A stretch of 43,340 bases of DNA from Flavobacteriales bacterium (GCA_029243225.1 JAQWSL010000068.1:1-43340), one strand, 5' to 3'. Shown: positions 24,549-33,680, numbered from the stretch's first letter. The notes: a model not told the origin generated them from the sequence alone. Numbers and translations: made by a program.

Positions 24549-25162
24549 TATTTCTCAATGATTAAATATGAACCTTTAGCTCCAGGAACTGATCCCTTAA
24601 CAACCAAGATATTTTTTTCTGGCATAACTTTAACAATCTGTAGGTTAATCATTTTAACTCGATCACCACCAGTTCGACCTGCCATTTTCATTCCTTTAAA
24701 TACTCTAGCTGGGTAAGAAGCAGCACCGATAGAACCGGGTGCTCTCATTCTATTGTGTTGACCATGAGTAGCTTGTCCAACACCTCCAAAACCGTGTCTT
24801 TTCACAACTCCTTGAAAACCTTTACCTTTAGATGTACCTACAACATCGACAAATTCACCTTCGTTAAAAATATCAACAGTAACTACATCTCCAAGATTAG
24901 CTTCAGAAAAGCTCTTGAATTCAACTATTTTTTTCTTTGGGGAAGTGCCTGCCTTTGAGAAGTGTCCTTTTAAAGCCTTAGTTGTGTGCTTATCTTTCTT
25001 CTCTCCGAAACCTAATTGAATTGAATTGTAACCGTCTTTCTCTTCAGATTTAATCTGAGTAACGACACAAGGTCCAGCTTCTATTAAGGTGCATGGTAAA
25101 TTTTTACCCTCGGCACTGTAAACGCTAGTCATCCCAATTTTTTTGCCTATGATACCAGCCAT
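24548..25162 (-). CDS. rplC: 50S ribosomal protein L3
   Basis: L3 starts large-subunit assembly and approaches the peptidyl transferase centre with a long loop. The 204-residue protein begins [20 protein letters not shown] and carries the loop [20 protein letters not shown]. The Gln of this loop region is the residue methylated by PrmB in E. coli. The loop is followed by [20 protein letters not shown]. The sequence is ordinary for Bacteroidota. Confidence 0.97.
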   Translation of the reverse strand: MAGIIGKKIGMTSVYSAEGKNLPCTLIEAGPCVVTQIKSEEKDGYNSIQLGFGEKKDKHTTKALKGHFSKAGTSPKKKIVEFKSFSEANLGDVVTVDIFNEGEFVDVVGTSKGKGFQGVVKRHGFGGVGQATHGQHNRMRAPGSIGAASYPARVFKGMKMAGRTGGDRVKMINLQIVKVMPEKNILVVKGSVPGAKGSYLIIEK

Positions 25163-25181
25163 AATTATTTATATTATTTTA

Positions 25182-25487
25182 TTAAACTTTTATTTCTACA
25201 TCAACACCACTTGGTAATTCTAATTTCATTAAAGCATCTACAGTCTTTGATGAGGAACTATAGATATCCATTAGTCTCTTGTATGCACAAAGCTGAAATT
25301 GCTCTCTTGCTTTTTTGTTAACATGCGGAGACCTTAAAACCGTGTAAATTCTCTTGTGAGTAGGTAATGGAATAGGACCACTAACTACTGCACCAGTAGA
25401 TTTTACTGTTTTAACAATCTTTTCAGCTGATTTATCAACTAAGTTGTGATCGTAGGATCTTAATTTTATTCTTATTTTTTGACTCAT
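25182..25487 (-). CDS. rpsJ: 30S ribosomal protein S10
   Basis: S10 is on the 30S head and, with NusB, also works in transcription antitermination. The 101-residue protein has [40 protein letters not shown] and the C-terminal [11 protein letters not shown]. It opens the S10 part of the cluster, 20 bases after fusA; there is no tuf gene between them. Confidence 0.98.
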   Translation of the reverse strand: MSQKIRIKLRSYDHNLVDKSAEKIVKTVKSTGAVVSGPIPLPTHKRIYTVLRSPHVNKKAREQFQLCAYKRLMDIYSSSSKTVDALMKLELPSGVDVEIKV

Positions 25488-25507
25488 TAATCTAAAATTA
25501 AATTCAC

Positions 25508-27613
25508 TTATGCAGTTACTGTACCTTTTACTTTTGCTATTACTTCTTCAGAAATGTTTTTAGGAGCTACTGAAAAATGTGAAAACTCCATTGATGATGT
25601 TGCTCTTCCAGATGTAATTGTTCTAAGTTGAGTAACATATCCAAACATTTCGGATAATGGAACTTTACCTTTTACAACTTTTGATCCAGCTCTATCATCC
25701 ATTCCTTCAATAAGGCCTCTTCTTCTGTTTAAATCTCCAACAACGTCACCCATATTTGCCTCCGGAGTTACAACCTCAATTTTCATCATAGGTTCTAATA
25801 TCACTGGAGAACACTTAGGTAAAGCTTGTCTGTAAGCCATTTTAGCACATAATTCGAACGATAAAGCATCAGAATCTACTGCGTGAAATGAACCATCAGT
25901 TAAAACAACCTTCATGTTATCAATAGGATAACCTGCAAGAATACCATTGTTCATAGCATCTTTAAAACCCTTCTCAACAGATGGAATATATTCTCTTGGA
26001 ATATTACCACCTTTAATTTTATTTTCGAAAATTAATCCTGGGTTCTCAGGGTCGCCAGGTCCAATTGTACAAACAATATCAGCAAACTTACCTCTACCAC
26101 CAGATTGTTTCTTGTAAACTTCTCTATGATTAGATTCTTCACTAATAGCTTCTTTGTATGCTACCTGAGGAGCACCTTGATTACACTCAACCTTAAACTC
26201 TCTTTTTAATCTATCAAGAATAATATCCAAGTGAAGCTCACCCATTCCTGAAACTATCGTTTGACCAGAATCTTCATCTGTTTTAACTTGGAATGTAGGA
26301 TCCTCTTCTGAAAGTTTAGATAATGCCATTCCTAATTTATCAACGTCAGCTTGAGTTTTAGGCTCAATAGCTAAACCAATAACAGGATCTGGAAAATCCA
26401 TAGATTCCAATACAATGTGATTCTTTTCATCACACAATGTGTCACCTGTTTTAATATCTTTAAATCCAACCATTGCAGCAATATCACCCGCTTCTAATGA
26501 AGGAACTTGATTTTGTTTGTCCGCATGCATTTGGAAAATTCTAGAAATTCTCTCTTTCTTGGATGTTCTTGGGTTGTATACGTAAGAACCTGAATCTAAT
26601 TTTCCTGAATATGCTCTAGTAAAACACAATCTACCAACAAAAGGATCAGTTGCAATTTTAAATGCTAATGCACTAAACGGCTCATCAACAGAAGGTTGTC
26701 TAGATATTTCTTCATCAGTATTAGGATCAACACCAATAATTGCATCTATATCTAAAGGTGATGGCAATATTTCCATAACCATGTCTAACATTGCTTGAAC
26801 ACCTTTATTTTTAAAAGCAGAACCACACATCATTGGAACAACTTTTCCTGAAATAGTGGCTTCTCTTAAAGCATCTAAAATTTCTCTTTCAGTTAAAGAG
26901 TTTTCATCTTCGAAATATTTTTCTAATAATGTATCATCAAATTCAGCAACTGCTTCCAATAATTGACCTCTTAACTCACGTGCTTCATCTATAACATCTG
27001 CAGGGATTTCAATTTCTTTATAGGTCATCCCTTGGTCTTCTTCATTCCAAACGATTCCTTTGAAATTAATTAAATCAACAACTCCTTTAAAATCATCTTC
27101 TGCACCAATATTAATTTGTAACGGTAATGCATGACTACCTAACATTTCTTTTACTTGCTTACAAACGTTGATAAAATCTGCACCTTGACGATCCATTTTA
27201 TTTACAAAACCAATTCTTGGAACGTTGTAATTATTTGCTAATCTCCAGTTAGTTTCTGATTGTGGTTCAACACCATCAACAGCACTAAATAAGAAAACTA
27301 AACCATCTAAAACCCTCAAAGACCTGTTTACCTCAACGGTAAAATCAACGTGACCAGGTGTATCAATAATGTTAACATGGTAATCTTGTTCTCTATAGTT
27401 CCAGTTTAAAGTTGTAGCAGCTGATGTAATTGTAATTCCTCTTTCTTGCTCTTGCTCCATCCAATCCATTGTAGCAGCACCATCATGCACTTCTCCAATC
27501 TTATGACTTACACCACCATAATATAAAATACGTTCAGTGGTAGTTGTTTTACCTGCATCAATATGAGCAGCAATACCAATGTTTCTTGTATATTTTAAAT
27601 CTCTTTTAGCCAT
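25508..27613 (-). CDS. fusA: Elongation factor G
   Basis: EF-G is the GTPase that moves tRNAs and mRNA through the ribosome and, with RRF, recycles ribosomes. The 701-residue protein has the complete G domain: [13 protein letters not shown] (P loop), [11 protein letters not shown] (switch I), IDTPGHVDF (switch II), [10 protein letters not shown] and CGSAFKNKG. Domains II to V follow, with the domain IV stretch [20 protein letters not shown] and domain [21 protein letters not shown]. It follows rpsG by 20 bases. Nothing suggests the secondary EF-G2 type. Confidence 0.97.
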   Translation of the reverse strand: MAKRDLKYTRNIGIAAHIDAGKTTTTERILYYGGVSHKIGEVHDGAATMDWMEQEQERGITITSAATTLNWNYREQDYHVNIIDTPGHVDFTVEVNRSLRVLDGLVFLFSAVDGVEPQSETNWRLANNYNVPRIGFVNKMDRQGADFINVCKQVKEMLGSHALPLQINIGAEDDFKGVVDLINFKGIVWNEEDQGMTYKEIEIPADVIDEARELRGQLLEAVAEFDDTLLEKYFEDENSLTEREILDALREATISGKVVPMMCGSAFKNKGVQAMLDMVMEILPSPLDIDAIIGVDPNTDEEISRQPSVDEPFSALAFKIATDPFVGRLCFTRAYSGKLDSGSYVYNPRTSKKERISRIFQMHADKQNQVPSLEAGDIAAMVGFKDIKTGDTLCDEKNHIVLESMDFPDPVIGLAIEPKTQADVDKLGMALSKLSEEDPTFQVKTDEDSGQTIVSGMGELHLDIILDRLKREFKVECNQGAPQVAYKEAISEESNHREVYKKQSGGRGKFADIVCTIGPGDPENPGLIFENKIKGGNIPREYIPSVEKGFKDAMNNGILAGYPIDNMKVVLTDGSFHAVDSDALSFELCAKMAYRQALPKCSPVILEPMMKIEVVTPEANMGDVVGDLNRRRGLIEGMDDRAGSKVVKGKVPLSEMFGYVTQLRTITSGRATSSMEFSHFSVAPKNISEEVIAKVKGTVTA

Positions 27614-27633
27614 CAGTTCTTAAATAATTATAA

Positions 27634-28101
27634 TTAAAATCTAAAATGAGAAAATGCTTTGTTAGCTTCTGCCATTCTGTGAGTGTCTTCTTTTTTCTTG
27701 AATGCACTACCTTCTTCCTTAAATGCAGCAACGATTTCACCAGCAAGCTTCTCGCTCATTGTTTTTTCGTTTCTTTTTTGAGCATATGAAATTAACCTAT
27801 TAATATCAAGTGATCTTTTTCTACTTTCTCTAACAGGAGTTGGGATTTGAAAAGTTGCACCACCTACTCTTCTACTCTTAACCTCAACAGCTGGTGTTAT
27901 ATTTTCTACAGATTTTTTCCAAACATCTAATCCATTCTCAGAAGTTTTTTCACTAACAATATCAATAGCGTCATAAAAAATATTAAATGCAATACTTTTT
28001 TTACCATCTGACATTAGATTGTTAACAAACTTAGTTACCTCGATATCCTTAAATTTAGGATCAGGTAGTATAATGTGTTTTTTTGCTGTTTTCCTTCTCA
28101 T
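27634..28101 (-). CDS. rpsG: 30S ribosomal protein S7
   Basis: S7 starts assembly of the 30S head and lies at the E site; in E. coli it represses the str operon. The 155-residue protein starts MRRKTAKKHIILPDPKFKDI and has VKSRRVGGATFQIPTPVRES and KREDTHRMAEANKAFSHFRF-like C-terminus (visible as KKEDTHRMAEANKAFSHFRF). It lies 12 bases after rpsL, leaving little room for the intercistronic S7 site known from E. coli. Confidence 0.97.
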   Translation of the reverse strand: MRRKTAKKHIILPDPKFKDIEVTKFVNNLMSDGKKSIAFNIFYDAIDIVSEKTSENGLDVWKKSVENITPAVEVKSRRVGGATFQIPTPVRESRKRSLDINRLISYAQKRNEKTMSEKLAGEIVAAFKEEGSAFKKKEDTHRMAEANKAFSHFRF

Positions 28102-28113
28102 TACTAGTGACTT

Positions 28114-28491
28114 TTATTTTTTCTTTGGTCTCTTAGTTCCGTATTTAGATCTTCTTTGTGACCTGCCTTCAACTCCAGCAGTATCTAAAGCGCCTCTTAC
28201 AATATGATAACGAACACCAGGTAAATCCTTAACTCTTCCGCCTCTAACTAAAACAATACTGTGTTCTTGAAGATTATGACCTTCACCACCGATATAAGCA
28301 TTAACCTCTTTACCATTGGTTAATCTTACCCTAGCAACTTTTCTCATTGCTGAGTTAGGTTTTTTTGGTGTTGTAGTGTAAACTCTAACACAAACTCCTC
28401 TTCGTTGTGGGCAAGAACCAAGTGCAATTGATTTACTCACTTTCACTTTAGATTGTCTTCCTTTTCTTACTAACTGTTGTATAGTTGGCAT
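28114..28491 (-). CDS. rpsL: 30S ribosomal protein S12
   Basis: S12 is in the decoding centre and controls accuracy; changes in it give streptomycin resistance. The 125-residue protein has [20 protein letters not shown], with both Lys residues of the PKKPNS loop unchanged, and [20 protein letters not shown], also with the usual Lys, so it looks like the drug-sensitive form. It is the first gene of the 33-gene cluster, with a consensus promoter about 50 bases upstream, and is divergent from the helicase gene. Confidence 0.98.
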   Translation of the reverse strand: MPTIQQLVRKGRQSKVKVSKSIALGSCPQRRGVCVRVYTTTPKKPNSAMRKVARVRLTNGKEVNAYIGGEGHNLQEHSIVLVRGGRVKDLPGVRYHIVRGALDTAGVEGRSQRRSKYGTKRPKKK

Positions 28492-28541
28492 ATCGCTTAT
28501 TAATTCATTTAATTACCCCTGTTACATTTTTTTAGGGTTTG

Positions 28542-28573
28542 CAAAGGTAGAATAATAAATGTATAATGCAATA
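28542..28573 (-). promoter_or_regulatory. Promoter of the ribosomal protein cluster (rpsL)
   Basis: On the minus strand, TTG at 28569-28571 is followed after 19 bases by TACCTTTG at 28542-28549, matching the Bacteroidota housekeeping promoter (TTG, 17-23 bases, TAnnTTTG). Transcription would begin near 28536, giving a leader of about 45 bases before the rpsL ATG. The rest of the 254-base gap up to the helicase gene holds only the helicase promoter candidate and AT-rich sequence in which I see nothing else. Confidence 0.8.
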
Positions 28574-28733
28574 CACCACTAATTTTTTTTCATTATATTT
28601 TAATTTCATGTAATAATTATTGCTTTTACACAACCATTATATTCTAAAATGAACTAAATGTAAGTTTTATAAAAATTGTAGATAACTTTTGTAAATCCAC
28701 ATTAATATTTCATGAAAATAAATGTTGAATTAT

Positions 28734-28741
28734 TACTTTTG
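28734..28741 (+). promoter_or_regulatory. Candidate -7 promoter element for the UvrD/PcrA helicase gene
   Basis: TACTTTTG matches TAnnTTTG exactly and ends four bases before the ATG at 28746, so the transcript would be nearly or fully leaderless. No TTG stands at the expected -33 distance (only TTTCATG around 28708-28714), so the promoter is incomplete by consensus. Confidence 0.5.
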
Positions 28742-28745
28742 AAAA

Positions 28746-31010
28746 ATGAATTATTTAGAGGAATTAAATCCATCTCAAAAAGCAGCTTCAATGCAAATTG
28801 ATGGGCCAATGATGGTTATTGCTGGAGCTGGTTCTGGGAAAACTAAAGTACTTACTTATCGGATTTCGTATTTAATAGATAATAATATTGATGCTTTTAA
28901 CATACTGGCTTTAACATTTACAAATAAAGCAGCTGGAGAAATGAAACACCGAATTTCTCAAATGATAGGTGGGAATGAATCAAAAAACATATGGATGGGA
29001 ACGTTTCATTCAATTTTTGCCAGAATTTTAAGAATTGAGCATGAAAAAATTGGATATCCTTCAAACTTTACAATTTATGATACTCAAGACACTAAAAGTT
29101 TAATAAAAACAATAGTTAAAGAAATGGGGCTTGATGACAAGCTTTATAAACCTAATGTGGTTTACAGTAGGATTTCTTCAGCAAAAAATAATTTAATTTC
29201 TGCTCAAGATTATTTAAGTAGAGTAGAAATAATGGCCGAAGACAGATCTTCAGGAAGGACTAGATTAGGAGATGTATACTTAGAATACCAAAGTAGATGT
29301 TTCAAATCTGGAGCTATGGATTTTGATGACTTATTATTTAAGACAAATGTATTACTTCATCAGAATCCAGATGTACTCTTAAAATATCAGAATAAATTTA
29401 AATACATTTTAGTAGATGAGTATCAAGACACAAACTACTCTCAATATCTTATTATAAAATCACTAGCTGCAAGGTTTGAAAACATATGTGTTGTAGGAGA
29501 TGATGCACAATCCATCTACTCTTTCAGAGGTGCAAATATTGAGAATATTTTAAATTTCAAAAAAGATTATCCAGATTACAACTTATATAAACTTGAACAA
29601 AATTATCGATCTACACAAAACATAGTTAATGCTGCCAATAGTATTATCAGTAACAATAAAAATCAAATTGAAAAAAAGGTTTGGACAGCAAACGAAAAGG
29701 GAGAACTAATTACGGTTTTAAAAAGTTTTTCTGATAATGAAGAGGGTAAGCAAATTGCAAATGATATTTTCAACATTAAAAATAACGAACAAGCAAACAA
29801 TCTTGATTTTGCAATTCTTTATAGAACAAATGCACAATCAAGATCTTTTGAAGAAGCATTTAGGAAACTCAACCTACCTTACAAAATATATGGTGGATTA
29901 TCTTTTTACCAAAGAAAAGAAATTAAAGACCTTTTAGCCTATTTTAGGCTTACAGCAAATAACAATGATGAAGAAGCCTTAAAAAGAATAATTAATTATC
30001 CTAAAAGAGGCATTGGGAAAACCACTTTAGACAAAGCTTTAGTCTGCGCAAATCAAAATAAAACAACGATTTGGAATGTTTTAGAAAACCCAATGAGCTT
30101 TGGTTTTCATTGTAATTCTGGAACTGCTAATAAAATTGATAGCTTTATTTCAATGATAAAAAGTTTTAGAGCTCAATTAACAACCAAAAATGCTTTTGAC
30201 TTAGCCCATGAAATTGCAAAATCATCTGGCCTTCTAAATGACTTATACAGCGATAGAACACCTGAGGGTATAGTAAGACATGAAAACATTCAAGAGCTTT
30301 TAAATGCAATTAGTGAATTTTCTGAAAATCAAACGAACGAGACTGACCAACAAGTTCATCTCACAGATTTTTTGATCGATGTTGCATTACTAACCGATGC
30401 TGACAATGAAAAAGAAGAAGACAAGGATAAAATTTCTTTAATGACAATTCATGCAGCTAAAGGACTTGAATTTCCTTATGTTTATATTGTAGGAGTTGAA
30501 GAAAATTTATTTCCATCTCAATTATCATTAAATTCTAGAACAGAACTTGAGGAAGAGAGGAGGCTATTCTACGTTGCTTTAACAAGAGCTAAAAAGAAAG
30601 CTGTTTTATCTTATGCTGTGAGTAGGTATAGATGGGGTAATTTTACTTCATGCGAACCCAGCAGGTTTATCGAAGAAATAGATGAACAATTTTTAGATGT
30701 TCAAATCCCAACTTCAAAACCTTCAACTTTTTCCAAACCTAACAATGTTAGAAAAGATTTTGCAAATGAGAAAGTTTACAACACAAATAGAAACTTGAAA
30801 AAAGTATCAGCTACAAAAAATCAAAAGTTAGACAACTCAGATTTAGATAAAATTAAAATTGGAACAGAAGTAAATCATGAAAAATTCGGTAAAGGAAAGG
30901 TTGTCCAATTGTTAGGTGATACACCAAATGTCAAAGCTACTGTGTTCTTCCCTAGTTCGGGCCAAAAACAATTACTTCTAAAATTTGCAAAACTTCAAAT
31001 CCTTAATTAA
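28746..31010 (+). CDS. ATP-dependent DNA helicase of the UvrD/PcrA family
   Basis: A superfamily 1A 3'-5' helicase for DNA repair and removal of blocked replication or transcription complexes. In the 754-residue protein the Q motif is LNPSQKAA at 8-15, Walker A is AGAGSGKT at about 26-33, Walker B VDEYQD at about 223-228, then GDDAQSIYSFRGA (motif III), LEQNYRSTQNIV (IV), LMTIHAAKGLEF (V) and YVALTRAKKK (VI). The C-terminal 60 residues (IKIGTEVNHEKFGKGKVVQL) are the Tudor-like domain typical of PcrA/UvrD, which contacts RNA polymerase. I cannot decide between the names uvrD and pcrA. The ATG fits family alignment, but the -7 element lies four bases upstream. Confidence 0.95.
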   Translation: MNYLEELNPSQKAASMQIDGPMMVIAGAGSGKTKVLTYRISYLIDNNIDAFNILALTFTNKAAGEMKHRISQMIGGNESKNIWMGTFHSIFARILRIEHEKIGYPSNFTIYDTQDTKSLIKTIVKEMGLDDKLYKPNVVYSRISSAKNNLISAQDYLSRVEIMAEDRSSGRTRLGDVYLEYQSRCFKSGAMDFDDLLFKTNVLLHQNPDVLLKYQNKFKYILVDEYQDTNYSQYLIIKSLAARFENICVVGDDAQSIYSFRGANIENILNFKKDYPDYNLYKLEQNYRSTQNIVNAANSIISNNKNQIEKKVWTANEKGELITVLKSFSDNEEGKQIANDIFNIKNNEQANNLDFAILYRTNAQSRSFEEAFRKLNLPYKIYGGLSFYQRKEIKDLLAYFRLTANNNDEEALKRIINYPKRGIGKTTLDKALVCANQNKTTIWNVLENPMSFGFHCNSGTANKIDSFISMIKSFRAQLTTKNAFDLAHEIAKSSGLLNDLYSDRTPEGIVRHENIQELLNAISEFSENQTNETDQQVHLTDFLIDVALLTDADNEKEEDKDKISLMTIHAAKGLEFPYVYIVGVEENLFPSQLSLNSRTELEEERRLFYVALTRAKKKAVLSYAVSRYRWGNFTSCEPSRFIEEIDEQFLDVQIPTSKPSTFSKPNNVRKDFANEKVYNTNRNLKKVSATKNQKLDNSDLDKIKIGTEVNHEKFGKGKVVQLLGDTPNVKATVFFPSSGQKQLLLKFAKLQILN

Positions 31011-31012
31011 CA

Positions 31013-31043
31013 TTGCTTTAGTTATTGTGAATTACTATTTTTG
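31013..31043 (+). promoter_or_regulatory. Promoter for the DUF4290-murA unit
   Basis: TTG at 31013-31015 is followed after exactly 20 bases by TATTTTTG at 31036-31043, a full match to the Bacteroidota promoter consensus. It starts two bases after the helicase stop. The expected transcription start near 31049 leaves about 16 bases before the ATG at 31065 and excludes the upstream TTG codon at 31041 as a start. Confidence 0.75.
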
Positions 31044-31064
31044 GGAACTTATTTCAAAAAAATT

Positions 31065-31400
31065 ATGGGAAACATATTAGATTTAGCTTACAACACTGAG
31101 GCACCAAAAATGGTCATTCCTGAGTACGGTAGAAATGTTCAAAAAATGATTGATCATGCAATTAATATTGAAGATGTAGAAGAAAGGAATAAATGCGCCA
31201 AAGCAATTATTCAAGTAATGGGTCAAATCAATCAACAGATTAAAGAACACGAAGATGTTAATCAAAAACTATGGTCGCATCTTCTCATTATGTCAAATTT
31301 TAAATTAGATGTTGATTTTCCTTATGAAAAGACAGATGAAGATAAATTTAATTCAAAACCAGATACAGTACCCTATCCAAAAAATGATATTAAATATTGA
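31065..31400 (+). CDS. DUF4290 family protein, N-terminal half, ended by an in-frame TGA
   Basis: A 111-residue product matching the first half of the DUF4290 family, a Bacteroidota protein of about 200 residues with no known function that usually lies beside murA. Seen: VIPEYGRNVQKMIDHAINIE, EERNKCAKAIIQVMG and KLWSHLLIMSNFKLDVDFPY, then PYPKNDIKY followed by TGA (31398-31400). The reading frame continues without shift as HYGKI and then into the next feature, which is the second half of the same family. I recall an Arg at the stop position in relatives (IRYRHYGK), so a single change from CGA or AGA would explain it. It may be a nonsense mutation, a split gene, readthrough, or a sequence error. 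The ATG at 31065 was chosen over TTG 31041 because the latter lies within the -7 element. Confidence 0.8.
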   Translation: MGNILDLAYNTEAPKMVIPEYGRNVQKMIDHAINIEDVEERNKCAKAIIQVMGQINQQIKEHEDVNQKLWSHLLIMSNFKLDVDFPYEKTDEDKFNSKPDTVPYPKNDIKY

Positions 31401-31415
31401 CATTACGGTAAAATA

Positions 31416-31694
31416 ATGGAGAACTTAATTGATGCTGCTATAATTTATCCAGAAGGAGAAGAAAAAAATAATTTAACTATACACATTGCCAATTTACTAA
31501 AAACATCTTATCTATTATGGAATAGAGACAGCGTTGCAGATGTTGTTATTATTAAAAATTTAGAACAGCTTTCCAATGGTAAGTTGACAGTTAAAGCGGA
31601 AGACTTAAGAGATACATCTGATATACTTAAACAGTATAAAAAGAAAAAAACATCTAACAATTCAAAATATCAGAAACATAAAAACAGAAGATAA
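31416..31694 (+). CDS. DUF4290 family protein, C-terminal half, after an in-frame TGA
   Basis: A 92-residue frame that continues the DUF4290 sequence: ENLIDAAIIYPEGEEKNN, IHIANLLKTSYLLWNRDSV and LEQLSNGKLTVKAEDLRDTS, then a Lys/Asn/Arg-rich tail, the way full family members end. The first possible ATG is only 16 bases after the TGA, so reinitiation by the same ribosome could produce it as a separate chain. There are no frameshifts or further stops, so the half is not decaying visibly. The murA ATG follows three bases after the stop, so this reading frame may matter for murA translation. Confidence 0.75.
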   Translation: MENLIDAAIIYPEGEEKNNLTIHIANLLKTSYLLWNRDSVADVVIIKNLEQLSNGKLTVKAEDLRDTSDILKQYKKKKTSNNSKYQKHKNRR

Positions 31695-31697
31695 AGT

Positions 31698-33005
31698 ATG
31701 GGTTCTTTTGAAATTCAAGGAGGAAAAAGACTAAGTGGAGAAATCACACCTCAAGGCGCAAAAAATGAAGCTTTACAAGTAATAAACGCAGTTCTTCTAA
31801 CTGGCGAAAAAGTTATTATCAATAACATCCCAGATATTATTGATGTAAACAAACTCATCAATTTATTAGAAACTCTTGGTGTAAAAATCGAAAAAATAAA
31901 AAAAGGGAGCTATTCTTTTCAAGCAGATAGCATTGACGTAGACTTTTTAACAACTGAAGAGTTCAAAAAAAAGGGAGGCAGCCTTAGAGGTTCAATAATG
32001 ATTGTTGGCCCACTATTGAGTAGATTTGGAAAAGGCTATATTCCAAAGCCGGGTGGAGATAAAATTGGTAGACGAAGAGTTGACACGCACTTTATAGGGT
32101 TTGAAAAATTAGGAGCTCAATTTGATTTTGATTCTCATACTAACTTTTATAAAGCTCACGCAAAAAGATTAAAGGGATGTTACATGTTACTTGATGAAGC
32201 ATCAGTTACAGGAACAGCTAACATTATAATGGCTGCATCTTTAGCAGAAGGTGAAACAACAATATATAACGCTGCTTGTGAACCATACATTCAACAACTA
32301 TGTAAAATGCTTAACAGCATGGGCGCAAATATCACAGGAATTGGCTCAAACATGATTAAAATAAATGGTGTAGACAAATTACACGGTTGTGAACACACCA
32401 TTCTTCCTGACATGATTGAAATTGGAAGTTTTATCGGATTAGCAGCAATGACACAATCAGAAATTACTATAAAAAATGTGTCATATGACAACCTTGGAGT
32501 AATTCCCAATACATTCAGAAGATTAGGTATTAAACTTGAACGAAGAGGAGATGATATTTTTATTCCTTCCCAAAAAAGTTATGAAATAGAATCCTTTATT
32601 GATGGTTCAATTATGACAATTGCAGATGCTCCATGGCCTGGATTTACTCCGGATTTATTGAGTATTATTATAGTAGTTGCATCTCAAGCAAGAGGCAGTG
32701 TCCTTATACATCAAAAAATGTTTGAAAGCAGGTTGTTTTTCGTTGATAAGCTTATAGACATGGGAGCTCAAATAATCTTATGTGACCCCCATAGAGCGAC
32801 TGTAATTGGCCTGGATAGAAAAACAGCCCTTAAAGGAATTACAATGACATCACCAGATATAAGAGCAGGAGTTTCATTGTTAATTGCTGCGCTTTCTGCA
32901 AATGGAAAAAGCACAGTGCTTAACATAGAACAGATTGATAGAGGATACGAAAATATTGAGCACAGATTGAGAAAATTAGGGGCTGATATTAAAAGAAATA
33001 ATTAA
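31698..33005 (+). CDS. murA: UDP-N-acetylglucosamine 1-carboxyvinyltransferase MurA
   Basis: MurA transfers enolpyruvyl from phosphoenolpyruvate to UDP-GlcNAc, the first committed step of peptidoglycan synthesis. The 435-residue protein has the N-terminal ITPQGAKNEALQVINAVLL (with the catalytic Lys-Asn pair), LRGSIMIVGPLLSRFGKGY, and the C-terminal DAPWPGFTPDLLS and HQKMFESRLFFVDKLIDMG regions. In the catalytic loop PKPGGDKIGRRRVDTHF the residue equivalent to E. coli Cys115 is Asp121 (GAT at 32058-32060). Fosfomycin acts by alkylating that Cys, and MurA enzymes with Asp there are known to be resistant. As I recall, Asp is usual in this group of bacteria, so it is a family trait and not a new mutation. 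Confidence 0.96.
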   Translation: MGSFEIQGGKRLSGEITPQGAKNEALQVINAVLLTGEKVIINNIPDIIDVNKLINLLETLGVKIEKIKKGSYSFQADSIDVDFLTTEEFKKKGGSLRGSIMIVGPLLSRFGKGYIPKPGGDKIGRRRVDTHFIGFEKLGAQFDFDSHTNFYKAHAKRLKGCYMLLDEASVTGTANIIMAASLAEGETTIYNAACEPYIQQLCKMLNSMGANITGIGSNMIKINGVDKLHGCEHTILPDMIEIGSFIGLAAMTQSEITIKNVSYDNLGVIPNTFRRLGIKLERRGDDIFIPSQKSYEIESFIDGSIMTIADAPWPGFTPDLLSIIIVVASQARGSVLIHQKMFESRLFFVDKLIDMGAQIILCDPHRATVIGLDRKTALKGITMTSPDIRAGVSLLIAALSANGKSTVLNIEQIDRGYENIEHRLRKLGADIKRNN

Positions 33006-33045
33006 TGGAATAATCTTTGATATAATTAATTTAAAAAATAAAAAC

Positions 33046-33609
33046 ATGTACAATTTAGCTTATTTAATAATCATTGGCTTAATGGCCTTCAGTGGAAACA
33101 ACAATACTATAAATACAATATCTGAAAATGATCTAACAGTCAATCAGAAAATTGGTTTAGAAATTGGTGATATAGCTCCGGAACTCGAATTCAACGACCC
33201 TAATGGAAAAAAACTTTCTTTATCATCCTTAAGAGGAAAGGTTGTTTTAATTGACTTTTGGTCATCTTGGTGTGGTCCATGTAGAAGGGAAAATCCAAAT
33301 GTTGTGTCAGCATATAAAAAGTATACAAAAGCAACTTTCAACAATGCTAAAGGTTTTGAAATTTACAGCGTTTCTTTAGATATGAATAAAGAAGCTTGGC
33401 TTAAAGCAATAAAGGCAGATAATTTGGACTGGAAATACCATGTAAGTGACTTAAAAGGATGGAATAGTCAAGGAGCCAAAACATATGGTGTTAGACAAAT
33501 TCCTTACAACTTCTTAATTGATGCAGAAGGTAAAATTGTTGCCAAAAATCTAAGAGCAGATGGACTACATGTTGCGCTAGATAAGTTAGTTTCTTCATTT
33601 AACAATTAG
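33046..33609 (+). CDS. TlpA-like thioredoxin-fold thiol-disulfide oxidoreductase
   Basis: A 187-residue protein with a short hydrophobic N-terminus (residues 4-16), probably a signal peptide, and a thioredoxin fold of the AhpC/TSA-TlpA-ResA group. The redox motif is WCGPC (Cys76 and Cys79) after VLIDFWSSW, and the cis-Pro loop is RQIPYNFLID. Members of this group reduce or exchange disulfides in the periplasm; the partner cannot be told. It lies 40 bases after murA and is closed by a hairpin terminator, so it is the last gene of the unit. The signal peptide is weak, so location is less sure than fold. Confidence 0.85.
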   Translation: MYNLAYLIIIGLMAFSGNNNTINTISENDLTVNQKIGLEIGDIAPELEFNDPNGKKLSLSSLRGKVVLIDFWSSWCGPCRRENPNVVSAYKKYTKATFNNAKGFEIYSVSLDMNKEAWLKAIKADNLDWKYHVSDLKGWNSQGAKTYGVRQIPYNFLIDAEGKIVAKNLRADGLHVALDKLVSSFNN

Positions 33610-33616
33610 CCCTCAC

Positions 33617-33646
33617 TGACAAAAAAAATATTTTTTGTCATTTTTT
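33617..33646 (+). terminator. Hairpin terminator after the TlpA-like gene
   Basis: TGACAAAAAA and TTTTTTGTCA form a perfect 10-base-pair stem around AATA, followed by six T, a C and eight more T. It begins eight bases after the stop codon at 33609 and separates this unit from grpE. Confidence 0.8.
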
Positions 33647-33657
33647 CTTTTTTTTAC

Positions 33658-33670
33658 TGCCACAATGTCG
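33658..33670 (+). promoter_or_regulatory. Candidate regulatory repeat TGCCA-CAA-TGTCG upstream of grpE
   Basis: Two TGNCR units (TGCCA and TGTCG) are separated by three bases, 10 bases before the sigma-54-like element. The pair could be an operator for a stress regulator. The assignment is by position and by eye only; no CIRCE element is present. Confidence 0.3.
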
Positions 33671-33680
33671 CGAATGAGAA

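Noticed and set aside
28515-28538. Hairpin in the rpsL leader (ACCCT with AGGGGT)
   Set aside because: Four or five pairs with a 13-14 base loop, and one arm lies at or upstream of the expected transcription start.
28492-28745. Small RNA, tRNA or small protein gene in the largest gap
   Set aside because: No cloverleaf, terminator hairpin or open frame with a start and family likeness; only the two promoters are supported.
31041-31064. Upstream TTG start for the DUF4290 gene
   Set aside because: The TTG forms the end of the -7 promoter element TATTTTTG, so it would not be in the mRNA; ATG 31065 matches the family start.
31398-31400. TGA recoded as an amino acid throughout the genome
   Set aside because: rplO ends in TGA at 16334-16336 at the right place, Trp residues across the window are encoded by TGG in intact genes, and no other gene has an internal TGA.
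33016-33030. Promoter-like TAATCTTTG before the TlpA-like gene
   Set aside because: It has three bases between TA and TTTG in place of two and no TTG at the right distance; readthrough from murA explains expression.
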